The position numbers and the translations under genes were made by a program. A DNA stretch of 35,971 nucleotides, taken from a virus. This document shows, piece after piece, positions 21,500 through 27,364 of the stretch (positions are counted from its first letter, which is position 1; each line of letters starts with the position of its first letter). The DNA is taken from positions 1-35,971 of IMG/VR virus record IMGVR_UViG_3300021956_000039, one strand, 5' to 3'. The notes under the pieces are model-generated. The model made no database searches. It was not told the DNA's origin and saw only the letters and a list, made by a program, of their open reading frames with translations.

Positions 21500-21703
21500 T
21501 TACAGAGTTATTTCTATATCTGTATCATCGTGGTAGATTTCCCAAGTCGTGCCACAGTCTGTGCACTCTCGGCTTACTGTCCAGTCTGCCCTGTCTATTG
21601 TTTCCCACTTCGTGGCTGGCAAGTGGCAAACTGGGCAAGCGCACCAAACTTGGATTTCCATTTCCTTGTATGTCTTAGGCATTATGTAACCTTTTGCGTA
21701 CAT
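21500..21703 (-). CDS. Zinc-ribbon protein, 67 aa
   Basis: Begins MYAKGYIMPKTYKEMEIQVW. CACPVC (C23/C26) and CTDCG (C47/C50) with aromatic TTWEIYH after, the usual ribbon layout. GAAAGGG upstream; promoter in module 8. Similar in design to 20892 and 21288 products, three zinc genes within 1 kb. Confidence 0.78.
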   Translation of the reverse strand: MYAKGYIMPKTYKEMEIQVWCACPVCHLPATKWETIDRADWTVSRECTDCGTTWEIYHDDTDIEITL

Positions 21704-21739
21704 TGTGTGTCCCTTTCGTTGTGATTACCTTACTATATT

Positions 21740-21788
21740 ATTATATCATACCCTAGTAGGTCTCGCAACCTACTAGGGCAGATTTTTT
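21740..21788. promoter_or_regulatory. Nested hairpin/promoter module 8
   Basis: CCCTAGTAGG/CCTACTAGGG stem, loop holding TTGCGA (minus), leftward TATAAT 21740-21745, spacer 17, plus-strand T6 run. Drives 21703. Confidence 0.75.
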
Positions 21789-22039
21789 CAGAATATCGGG
21801 GTAACTTCTAGGTAGTCTTTCCCGAACACTCCCTTGAACACATTGTTGAAGTACCAGCCGATACTTTCGGCAGTTGTCAAGTATTCAATTTCGGTAAAGG
21901 GTACTCCGAAGTAGTTGTACACTCTGCCCGACTGAAATTCTACGGTCAGTGTTCCGCTACCGTAGCCTTCCTCTACTTGCCCTACCCATTCAATGGTTCG
22001 GATTACTTGACTTTCAATTTCTGTAATTCGGAATTTCAT
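21788..22039 (-). CDS. KTSC-domain protein, 83 aa
   Basis: Residues about 28-75 read SGTLTVEFQSGRVYNYFGVPFTEIEYLTTAESIGWYFNNVFKG, matching the KTSC pattern (L.V.F..G..Y.Y..VP...Y..L..A.S.G.YFN). KTSC domains are small folds in phage and bacterial proteins, sometimes fused to ligases or synthetases; role here unknown. Promoter 22069-22097 (class 2). Confidence 0.85.
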   Translation of the reverse strand: MKFRITEIESQVIRTIEWVGQVEEGYGSGTLTVEFQSGRVYNYFGVPFTEIEYLTTAESIGWYFNNVFKGVFGKDYLEVTPIF

Positions 22040-22167
22040 TGTGTTACCTTTCTTGTTGAGTTACTTACATTGTATCTAATGGGTGTTACATAGTTTCTAG
22101 GTGCGAGCCTTCCACTCGCTTGCGACTACCTGTGTCGTTATTGCTGTATCATTTTTACGATACTATA

Positions 22168-22196
22168 AGTTTATCACTTTATAGCACACTTCGCAA
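22168..22196 (-). promoter_or_regulatory. Orphan leftward promoter
   Basis: TTGCGA-N17-TAAACT; the +1 would be ATC, followed by a short RNA with GCGAG/CTCGC hairpin up to the class-2 promoter at 22097. Possibly a decayed leaderless gene. Confidence 0.45.
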
Positions 22197-22290
22197 CTTG
22201 TGGGTGATATTGTTCTGATATATCACGGGGCTTGTTAGGTGCGCCTAACTTTTGTTAGGTCAGCCTAACGGGCGCGAGCCTCTGCCCTGA

Positions 22291-22324
22291 GAAAATGGTA
22301 TGAGTAATAACTAGGTTTTATTTT
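22291..22324. repeat. 34-bp element copy 3
   Basis: GAAAATGG, 14 bases (TATGAGTAATAACT), AGGTTTTATTTT, then GTCGTTTCATTGAG. The spacer differs fully from other copies, the boxes do not. Confidence 0.85.
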
Positions 22325-22373
22325 GTGCGCGTCGTTTCATTGAGCCCCTGGGCGCGTGGCGAAAATTCAGAGT

Positions 22374-22409
22374 GTGTGGGGCCCCAACCACAAGGCCCCC
22401 ACACTTTTA
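22374..22409 (+). terminator. Hairpin with T-run
   Basis: GTGTGGGGCC pairs with GGCCCCCACAC (one bulge), followed by TTTT on the plus strand, right after element copy 3. Confidence 0.6.
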
Positions 22410-22467
22410 CTAGCGCCTATCTAGAAAGGAATAGAGATAGTCGCAAACTCTGATTCGCACTGGACGG

Positions 22468-22502
22468 CGTGCCACATGACCTAACCCATGATTTGTGGCA
22501 CG
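22468..22502 (-). terminator. Hairpin after the 22893-22516 gene
   Basis: CGTGCCACA/TGTGGCACG, perfect 9-bp stem with 17-base loop, 14 bases past the stop; no U-tract. Confidence 0.5.
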
Positions 22503-22515
22503 TCTCCAGAGACGT

Positions 22516-22893
22516 CTATGCGTATTCGGGCTCTTCAACTGGCTCCACGGTTACCCAACTGCCCATCGGGTTATCGTGGTGAGAGAGTCTTGCTCCGAGA
22601 CTATTGGTCTCATCGTCAAACTCCCATCGCAGGATGAATTCTCCATCTACAGACATTGCACGGATGAGGTCTCGGGCAGTGTCGCACTTAGCGATTCCAC
22701 CTACAGTCCCGCTCCACAAGCGAATGCCGCTTACCTTGAAGTAGTTAGTATTCAGGAATAGCGGCTCTACTACCATTGCAAAGTCTTCAACGGCATACTC
22801 AAAGCAAGTGCCATCGCATTGTTCGTTGTAGAACTCATTGCCTTCTTCATCCACGCATGCGCATGAAGTTGTAATTTCTCCGCTTAGTTTCAT
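22516..22893 (-). CDS. Hypothetical protein, 125 aa
   Basis: Begins MKLSGEITTSCACVDEEGNE; cysteines near the N-terminus and later KCDTARDLI. ATG overlaps the stop of the 29-aa gene upstream (ATGA). Mixed alpha/beta, ends VTVEPVEEPEYA. Unknown. Confidence 0.72.
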   Translation of the reverse strand: MKLSGEITTSCACVDEEGNEFYNEQCDGTCFEYAVEDFAMVVEPLFLNTNYFKVSGIRLWSGTVGGIAKCDTARDLIRAMSVDGEFILRWEFDDETNSLGARLSHHDNPMGSWVTVEPVEEPEYA

Positions 22894-22979
22894 TGTGCCT
22901 CGCAGTCGTGACCGTAGGCGTATTCCTCTGCAGTGATTTGCTCATCGCATTCCACGCAATGGATTGTGATTTCATTCAT
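22890..22979 (-). CDS. 29-aa cysteine peptide
   Basis: Begins MNEITIHCVECDEQITAEEY; C8/C11 and a terminal C27. AAGGAG before the ATG; stop overlaps the next start. Promoter 23074-23102 (TTGCAA-N17-TATAAT), whose -35 lies in the last codons of the upstream gene. Confidence 0.62.
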   Translation of the reverse strand: MNEITIHCVECDEQITAEEYAYGHDCEAQ

Positions 22980-23010
22980 TGTGTTTCTCCTTGTTGTAGT
23001 TGTGTTTAGA

Positions 23011-23068
23011 TACTAGGTGGTACCGACGCTTACGGTACTCTTACTCGGGTATCATTGCGAACCTAGTA
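23011..23068 (-). other. Structured 5' leader
   Basis: TACTAGGT (23011-23018) pairs with ACCTAGTA (23061-23068), with an inner GTACCG/CGGTAC hairpin. Predicted +1 (about 23067) is the first base of the stem, so the mRNA 5' end would be base-paired. Confidence 0.5.
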
Positions 23069-23084
23069 GTTATATTATAGCAGG

Positions 23085-23354
23085 TTACGCAGTGGCTTGC
23101 AACTCCGATGGAATGTCGCCGATTGTATTGTATGAAGAGACGTGATAAGTGCGACGTCCACCGCCCATATCTACTACGCCAATTCCACCGTGCATAATCT
23201 TGATTATGACGCGCTCATCTTCGTCCATGTCTTCAAGCGCGGGATTGTTTTCTAATTGCGCTTTGAGATAGGCCGAAAGTTTTTCGGACTCTTCCATGGT
23301 GTCAAAAGTGACCGACTTGCCCATTCCGTATTCACTTACTCTTACTACTGCCAT
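23085..23354 (-). CDS. Hypothetical protein, 89 aa
   Basis: Begins MAVVRVSEYGMGKSVTFDTM; AAAGGAG upstream; ends GDIPSELQATA. The ELQATA codons double as the -35 of the next promoter. Promoter 23385-23413 (TTGCGA-N17-TACAAT). Unknown. Confidence 0.72.
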   Translation of the reverse strand: MAVVRVSEYGMGKSVTFDTMEESEKLSAYLKAQLENNPALEDMDEDERVIIKIMHGGIGVVDMGGGRRTYHVSSYNTIGDIPSELQATA

Positions 23355-23443
23355 TGTTTGCTCCTTTGTTAGGTTGTTACTTATATTGTATCAGTTTAAT
23401 CTCTATGTCGCAACTTATAATCGTCATATAAAAATTTTAATAT

Positions 23444-23560
23444 CCAAAAAAACATCTGCCTCCTTTTCCTCCGTTCCCATTGTTATGGCGGTAGGGGCTC
23501 CGAGAAAGGAATATCAGAGCCCCTACCTACCGCGAGGCGAAAGGGGGAGCCTCAAGCGGT
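23444..23560 (-). ncRNA. Candidate structured small RNA
   Basis: Promoter 23567-23595 (TTGACA-N17-TACAAT) has no gene after it. The RNA would open with CCGC/GCGG enclosing GAGGC/GCCTC, continue with a perfect GGTAGGGGCTC/GAGCCCCTACC stem, then a purine-rich single-stranded stretch (GGAACGGAGGAAAAGGAGG) and a T7 run near 23445. No start codon with a good frame. Confidence 0.6.
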
Positions 23561-23566
23561 CATACC

Positions 23567-23595
23567 ATTGTATCATTTTCTTACTGTCTTGTCAA
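23567..23595 (-). promoter_or_regulatory. Promoter of candidate small RNA
   Basis: TTGACA-N17-TACAAT, leftward. Confidence 0.65.
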
Positions 23596-23629
23596 GGCGG
23601 GATAGAGCACTTCTCGTCTCTACCCCACC
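23596..23629 (-). terminator. Hairpin after the 24063-23638 gene
   Basis: GGCGGGATAGAG pairs with CTCTACCCCACC with two mismatches, 9 bases past the stop. Confidence 0.45.
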
Positions 23630-23637
23630 AAGATTAT

Positions 23638-24063
23638 TTAGAGGTACTGTGATACCGATTTCATTGTTGAGGCGTTCACATACTCTTGGTCTGTCATTTT
23701 GAGCAGACGAAGCGCATTGTTGATTTCCTCAACTTCGTTTTCGTATTTGTACTTCGGGTAATCAGCCTTGTTCTCGGGTTCTTTTGGCATCAGAGAGGTA
23801 GGCACTTTTACAGTTACCGACATCTCTTGTGTTTTTTCGTTTCTGCTACTGTGCCAACGACCATAGGTGGTCACATCAGTTATTTCTGACTTTTGTGACT
23901 TTACCAACTTGAGCAGGTCTGCTTGGTATTGGTCTTTTGCTTTTTCGTATTCTTTGTCAGCCTTTTCGCTAATCGTAAACTTCTTTTCACGAAGCGTAAG
24001 TGCCTTTTCTAGTGCGTCAATAACGACACTAGTTTTGATTTTTACTGCCATTTTATTACCCAT
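23638..24063 (-). CDS. Coiled-coil protein, 141 aa
   Basis: Begins MGNKMAVKIKTSVVIDALEK; AAGGAG upstream. Residues about 20-60 form a lysine/glutamate-rich helix (TLREKKFTISEKADKEYEKAKDQYQADLLKLVKSQ), the second half includes ENKADYPKYKYENEVEEINNALRLLKMTDQEYVNAS. Phage proteins of this shape are common; role unknown. Promoter 24110-24138 (TTGCAA-N17-TACAAT). Confidence 0.75.
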   Translation of the reverse strand: MGNKMAVKIKTSVVIDALEKALTLREKKFTISEKADKEYEKAKDQYQADLLKLVKSQKSEITDVTTYGRWHSSRNEKTQEMSVTVKVPTSLMPKEPENKADYPKYKYENEVEEINNALRLLKMTDQEYVNASTMKSVSQYL

Positions 24064-24141
24064 TGTGTTTCTCCTTGTTTAGTTGTGGTTTGTATTTCCT
24101 TACATATACATTGTACACGATTATCGCATACTTTGCAACTC

Positions 24142-24231
24142 TTATTGCTTATTATTTTTATTTATTACTGCCACGATATACCCTGCGAGTAGCCCGTGAA
24201 CAACTCCGATTACGAAGCCGATGAAGTACAT
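24142..24231 (-). CDS. 29-aa membrane peptide
   Basis: Begins MYFIGFVIGVVHGLLAGYIV and ends with a basic AVINKNNKQ tail: one membrane helix. GAAGGGGA upstream; promoter 24275-24303 in module 9. Confidence 0.58.
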   Translation of the reverse strand: MYFIGFVIGVVHGLLAGYIVAVINKNNKQ

Positions 24232-24274
24232 TTCTGTCCCCTTCCCTCTTGGTCGTTGTTTATCTTACTCTTAT

Positions 24275-24320
24275 ATTGTATCATAGTGGGGCAAGTTTCG
24301 CAACCTGCCCCACTAGATTT
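24275..24320. promoter_or_regulatory. Nested hairpin/promoter module 9
   Basis: TAGTGGGGCA/TGCCCCACTA stem, loop with minus TTGCGA, leftward TACAAT 24275-24280, spacer 17. Drives the 29-aa gene, follows the stop of 24748-24323. Confidence 0.7.
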
Positions 24321-24322
24321 GT

Positions 24323-24748
24323 TCAGACGAACAGGGAATTGACTGCGTCAGCCAGACTGCCCGTTGCTTGCCCCTCATCAAATACTGGGTTATCCCAGTC
24401 ATCTGTGAAGCGGATAACGCTCGCTGTGTCTGTGCCGTTAGCGCACACAAGCAAGCGAACTCGCCTGCGCTGTGAGTGCTGTGACGGTGCTACGCCTGCT
24501 TCTGGGTCATCACCATCAGTAATCGGCGCCGCCCAACCGCAGGTGCGCACGATAATTGCATCTGACATGAGGGCAACTGCTTGTGCTTCTACGCTGTCTA
24601 GCATTTCGTACACATCACCGTGTTCTCCTACGAGTTGGGTAACTTCGCCTCGGACTGAATAGAGCCCTGCCTTCTTGCTGTCGGCGGTGTCAATGCCGAA
24701 CATATCCAATTCGTCAAGATACTTGACTAGTTCTAACGCTGTATTCAT
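24323..24748 (-). CDS. Hypothetical protein, 141 aa
   Basis: Begins MNTALELVKYLDELDMFGID; AAGGAG upstream. Middle MLDSVEAQAVALMSDAIIVRTCGWAAPITDGDD; actinophage-type small acidic protein. Promoter 24790-24818 (TTGTGT-N17-TATAAT). Unknown. Confidence 0.75.
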   Translation of the reverse strand: MNTALELVKYLDELDMFGIDTADSKKAGLYSVRGEVTQLVGEHGDVYEMLDSVEAQAVALMSDAIIVRTCGWAAPITDGDDPEAGVAPSQHSQRRRVRLLVCANGTDTASVIRFTDDWDNPVFDEGQATGSLADAVNSLFV

Positions 24749-24829
24749 TGTATTCTCCTTATTTAGTTTGTGGTTTGTATTACTATTCTATTATAGCAGG
24801 TTGTTGTATGGAACACAACCCACTAAGTA

Positions 24830-25082
24830 ACTCTCAACAGAACTCGTCAGTCCCCACATATTTACCACCGTTGCAACGGCAGATAGTGTTGCAGTGACTT
24901 TCTAATCCGACAGAGGTTGCTCGCGCAGGAGGGAGTGCCAAGCCCTACAGGGACTTCCTAGGAAAGTGTGAGGGGCTATCGTGCTATCGCTGGGATACAG
25001 AACTTGATGCGGTGAGAAGTATGTCCACCTATGTGTTGTCAAGAATTACTTACTGTGTTGTGTTCCTTTCGTTGTTGTGTAT
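24830..25082 (-). pseudogene. Possible gene remnant or RNA behind an intact leader
   Basis: Promoter 25089-25117 and ribosome site GAAAGGAACACA are like those of neighbours, but the expected ATG is absent (ACACAG then TAA). No long frame follows. Either the gene decayed or the transcript is non-coding. Confidence 0.35.
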
Positions 25083-25130
25083 GTATTCATTATATCAGGT
25101 TATCGCACTAGACGCAACCTTATTTGTAAA

Positions 25131-25205
25131 TAGTTAGCGGGTTACTTTGGCTACAACCGACTTGACGCGTGGTCCTCTATGTTGCGCGGTTTCGCCCCGC
25201 TAACT
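25131..25205 (-). ncRNA. Candidate small RNA with self-pairing ends (~75 nt)
   Basis: Promoter 25212-25240 (TTGACC-N17-TACAAT) predicts +1 at 25205. The first bases (AGTTAGCGGG) pair with the last (CCCGCTAACT), an 11-bp stem with the adjoining pair (25131-25141 with 25196-25206). Inside, AACC/GGTT and CGCG/CGCG can pair. Not a tRNA: no T-loop GTTCRA. Followed at once by the next promoter. Confidence 0.6.
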
Positions 25206-25222
25206 ACATCTATTGTATCAGA

Positions 25223-25372
25223 TTATAACCACTCGGTCAAATCGCCGTCAGCGATATCCTCGTAATCTAATCCGTGCGCGTCAGCAATGGCTTCCCATAC
25301 GTCGCGCTCAATGTCATAGATAGACCTACGGGTCATATCCATATCAATGTTTAGTATTTCTCTATTTAGCAT
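25223..25372 (-). CDS. Small acidic protein, 49 aa
   Basis: Begins MLNREILNIDMDMTRRSIYD, ends DGDLTEWL; GAAAGG upstream; promoter 25409-25437 (TTGCTA-N17-TACAAT). The DLTEWL codons contain the -35 of the small-RNA promoter. Unknown. Confidence 0.66.
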   Translation of the reverse strand: MLNREILNIDMDMTRRSIYDIERDVWEAIADAHGLDYEDIADGDLTEWL

Positions 25373-25524
25373 TGTGTTCCTTTCGTTGTGTTGTTTCTTA
25401 CCCTATAAATTGTACACCCACCGTGCGATAATAGCAACCTTATTTTGTGTTATATATCACCGAGATATCACGGGCCGCCGACCCTAAACCTCTACTTGAG
25501 GGTTAGACTTTTGCCCCTGCCCCA

Positions 25525-25558
25525 GAAAATGGTTATCTATATAAGTAGGTTTTATTTT
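25525..25558. repeat. 34-bp element copy 4
   Basis: GAAAATGG, 14 bases (TTATCTATATAAGT), AGGTTTTATTTT, then GTCGTTTCTATGAGG touching the stop of the 25582 gene. AACCTCTACTTGAGGGTTAG at 25487-25506. Confidence 0.85.
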
Positions 25559-25581
25559 AGTTTTTTGTCGTTTCTATGAGG

Positions 25582-25788
25582 TCAGTCCAAGCCGCGCCAT
25601 GCTGTCGCAGAGCGACGAGCGAGACGGACAGTCATGCAGGGGAATGGCGTGCCGCAGTAAATGCAGTGCGGCTCCTTACCACCATCTGTTGAGTGTGGCG
25701 CTGACATCATGTAAATCGTTGATTGCAGTCTGTTGATTACAACGTCCTTTGGGTCTACTTGAATAAAGTTTTCTTCATTGTCTTCCAT
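25582..25788 (-). CDS. Zinc-site protein, 68 aa
   Basis: Begins MEDNEENFIQVDPKDVVINR; C42, C45 and C51 (CIYCGTPFPC) followed by MTVRLARRSATAWRGLD. The 'C.YCG.PFPC.TV' string is common in actinophage small proteins. AGGAG upstream. Unknown. Confidence 0.75.
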   Translation of the reverse strand: MEDNEENFIQVDPKDVVINRLQSTIYMMSAPHSTDGGKEPHCIYCGTPFPCMTVRLARRSATAWRGLD

Positions 25789-25815
25789 ATTTCTCCTAAC
25801 TGGAATGTGATGGGG

Positions 25816-26439
25816 CTATTGCCCCACCATCACTTCCATCGTTGCTTCGTGTAGTGCGGACTCTAGTGCTTCGTACACTTCGTCCATCGCTTGGTCGTGC
25901 TTCTCCATTGAGGCATCATCGTCCCAGTCGTATTCGGGCAGGTTATTTAGGCTTATACCATTTTCGGCAATCTCTTCTCCGTCTTTGTATAACTCCCAAC
26001 CAGCGAAACCCATTCCCTCTTCGGTGTACCAAACACCAAATGCAAGTGTAGGGAATTGCGCTGAAATGCGCTGAATGAGACCACGAGCAGGCGACCAAGC
26101 CGACTGATAGGCGAATGTAATGTCGTGGTAGTCCTCTTTGTCAAGAACTTCGTGCCACGCACCATTCGGTTGAATGTCGTAAGCACCCCACTTACTTCCC
26201 CACACATCAAGTGCGTTCTGATAGCCATCAAAGCCATCTTCGGCATTTGAGAATGCGCTGAATACTTGCTCAGTGCCATCTTCTTTTGCCCAGCGAACTT
26301 CTTTGCTTGCTCGTGGGTCTAGTGGTACGAGTTTGTTGAAGTCATAATCGTTTCCGCCTTCGTGAGTTGCAGAGACGAAACGCTTTAGTTCCGCTTTGTC
26401 CCCTGTAATCGTGAGTCTGTTATCTACGTGATTTGGCAT
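25816..26439 (-). CDS. Api92-like/DUF1281 ferredoxin-fold protein, 207 aa
   Basis: Start MPNHVDNRLTITG with AAGGAG upstream. The opening MPNHVDNRLTI, the DFNKLVPLDP segment, VWGSKWGAYD, and FAYQSAWSPARGLI form the Api92-like (DUF1281) pattern found in phages and plasmids. Acidic C-terminus. Promoter 26480-26508 (TTGCGA-N17-TATAAT), overlapping the end of the gene upstream, with the stop codon inside the -10. Function of the family is unknown. Confidence 0.83.
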   Translation of the reverse strand: MPNHVDNRLTITGDKAELKRFVSATHEGGNDYDFNKLVPLDPRASKEVRWAKEDGTEQVFSAFSNAEDGFDGYQNALDVWGSKWGAYDIQPNGAWHEVLDKEDYHDITFAYQSAWSPARGLIQRISAQFPTLAFGVWYTEEGMGFAGWELYKDGEEIAENGISLNNLPEYDWDDDASMEKHDQAMDEVYEALESALHEATMEVMVGQ

Positions 26440-26480
26440 TATGTTTCTCCTTGTTAGTTTGTGGTTTATGTTATATTCTA

Positions 26481-26636
26481 TTATACAAGTTCTGCAGGCG
26501 TTTCGCAACTCATCAAGCACAGTCGTATGTCCAATAACAGGTCTGTCATTTCTGCAGACGAGACCAACTGTTGCCCAGCAATTTTTTGTATTGCGTTATC
26601 TACAAGTTGAGTGGCTTGCACTAAAGATTCGCTCAT
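26481..26636 (-). CDS. Small helical protein, 51 aa
   Basis: Begins MSESLVQATQLVDNAIQKIA, ends MSCETPAELV; ATG overlaps the stop upstream (ATGA). Its stop codon is part of the next gene's -10 hexamer. Confidence 0.66.
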   Translation of the reverse strand: MSESLVQATQLVDNAIQKIAGQQLVSSAEMTDLLLDIRLCLMSCETPAELV

Positions 26637-26836
26637 TGGTATTCTCCTATGTCTAAGAACCCAGTGCCGTTGCCTTCAGGGTCGGCCATCACAATAGCGT
26701 ATGTGTCGTCAGTGAATTCAAGCACTGCAGTTGGGTTGCTGTTCTTGTACCAACCAAGTTGCTTGTACTCTTCATCAGTAATGTCTCGCACAGATGCGAT
26801 TGTTTTACCTATAAGTTCGCTTGCGTAGTGGCTCAT
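26633..26836 (-). CDS. Hypothetical protein, 67 aa
   Basis: Begins MSHYASELIGKTIASVRDIT, with TAVLEFTDDTYAIVMADPEGNGTGFLDIGEY. Overlaps both neighbours by 4 bases. The layout (IGK.I..V......L.F.D.....) recalls small phage proteins of unknown role. Confidence 0.73.
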   Translation of the reverse strand: MSHYASELIGKTIASVRDITDEEYKQLGWYKNSNPTAVLEFTDDTYAIVMADPEGNGTGFLDIGEYQ

Positions 26837-27096
26837 ATCGCAATCTCCATCTTTACTGGTGCTGATGCGAGCAACTTGGCATAGAGCGGTGATGCGTATG
26901 CTTCGCCGTTCTCCATAATCGTAAATACGGCATCGTATGTGTTGCCATTACGCACTCGTGCGCTGATTTCTTTTCCTTGTGTCCAGTTCTCTGTTACAAA
27001 CTGAACTGCTTCCACGACATCGTAGAACCACTCCTCGTGTGCGCCTGGAAGGATTACACGAATTGCGGGCGAGCCGTACATTCTTGGTTTTCTCAT
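26833..27096 (-). CDS. Hypothetical protein, 87 aa
   Basis: Begins MRKPRMYGSPAIRVILPGAH; AAGGAG upstream; promoter 27136-27164 (TTGACA-N17-TAAAAT). Beta-rich second half. First of a four-gene coupled set. Confidence 0.74.
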   Translation of the reverse strand: MRKPRMYGSPAIRVILPGAHEEWFYDVVEAVQFVTENWTQGKEISARVRNGNTYDAVFTIMENGEAYASPLYAKLLASAPVKMEIAI

Positions 27097-27227
27097 TGGG
27101 TTTCTCCTTATTGTGTTGGTTACTTACTAATATCTATTTTAGCATTTTATTGCACGGCTGTCAAATCATTCGCAACATCACGCTGAGGTTTTCCCCTGCG
27201 CCGCGAACCCTCTTCTCCACTATATAT

Positions 27228-27256
27228 ATTATAGCAGATTATTTTGCAACTCACAA
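27228..27256 (-). promoter_or_regulatory. Orphan leftward promoter
   Basis: TTGTGA-N17-TATAAT; RNA continues with GTGGAGAAG and CGCGGCGC as at other orphan sites, then runs into the next promoter. Confidence 0.5.
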
Positions 27257-27310
27257 CCTATTTTGCAAATTATTTTGCGGCGGCCTCGGTCCCCGCGCCA
27301 AATTTTAAAA

Positions 27311-27360
27311 ATTTTGGGCGGGCTATCGGGCCCGACAGTTTCCCATCGGGCCCGACCGCT
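27311..27360 (-). terminator. Double TCGGGCCCGA terminator
   Basis: Two palindromes TCGGGCCCGA (27326-27335, 27346-27355) can form two small hairpins or one long stem, followed on the minus strand by AAAATTTTT. Just past the stop of the DUF932 gene. Confidence 0.7.
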
Positions 27361-27364
27361 AGTG

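Larger units (their letters stand above)
22040..22515. other. Intergenic stretch 8
   Basis: Class-2 promoter of 22039; orphan leftward promoter (22168-22196); TGATATATCA (22216-22225); TTAGG pair (22235, 22255); 34-bp element copy 3 (22291-22324); hairpin with T-run (22374-22409); hairpin 22468-22502. No gene. Confidence 0.7.
24749..25222. other. Intergenic stretch 9
   Basis: Promoter of 24748; 200 bases with no convincing gene; a complete leader (promoter 25089-25117 TTGCGT-N17-TATAAT plus GAAAGGAACACA) that leads to a stop rather than an ATG; then the small RNA at 25131-25205. Confidence 0.6.

Noticed and set aside
24760-24880. 22-codon frame beginning MWGLTSSVESYLVG on the minus strand
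   Set aside because: Crosses the promoter of the 24748 gene; too short and with a weak ribosome site.
25131-25206. tRNA in the 75-nt stem-ended segment
   Set aside because: Size suits, but there is no T-loop GTTCRA, no D-arm GG and no anticodon arm.
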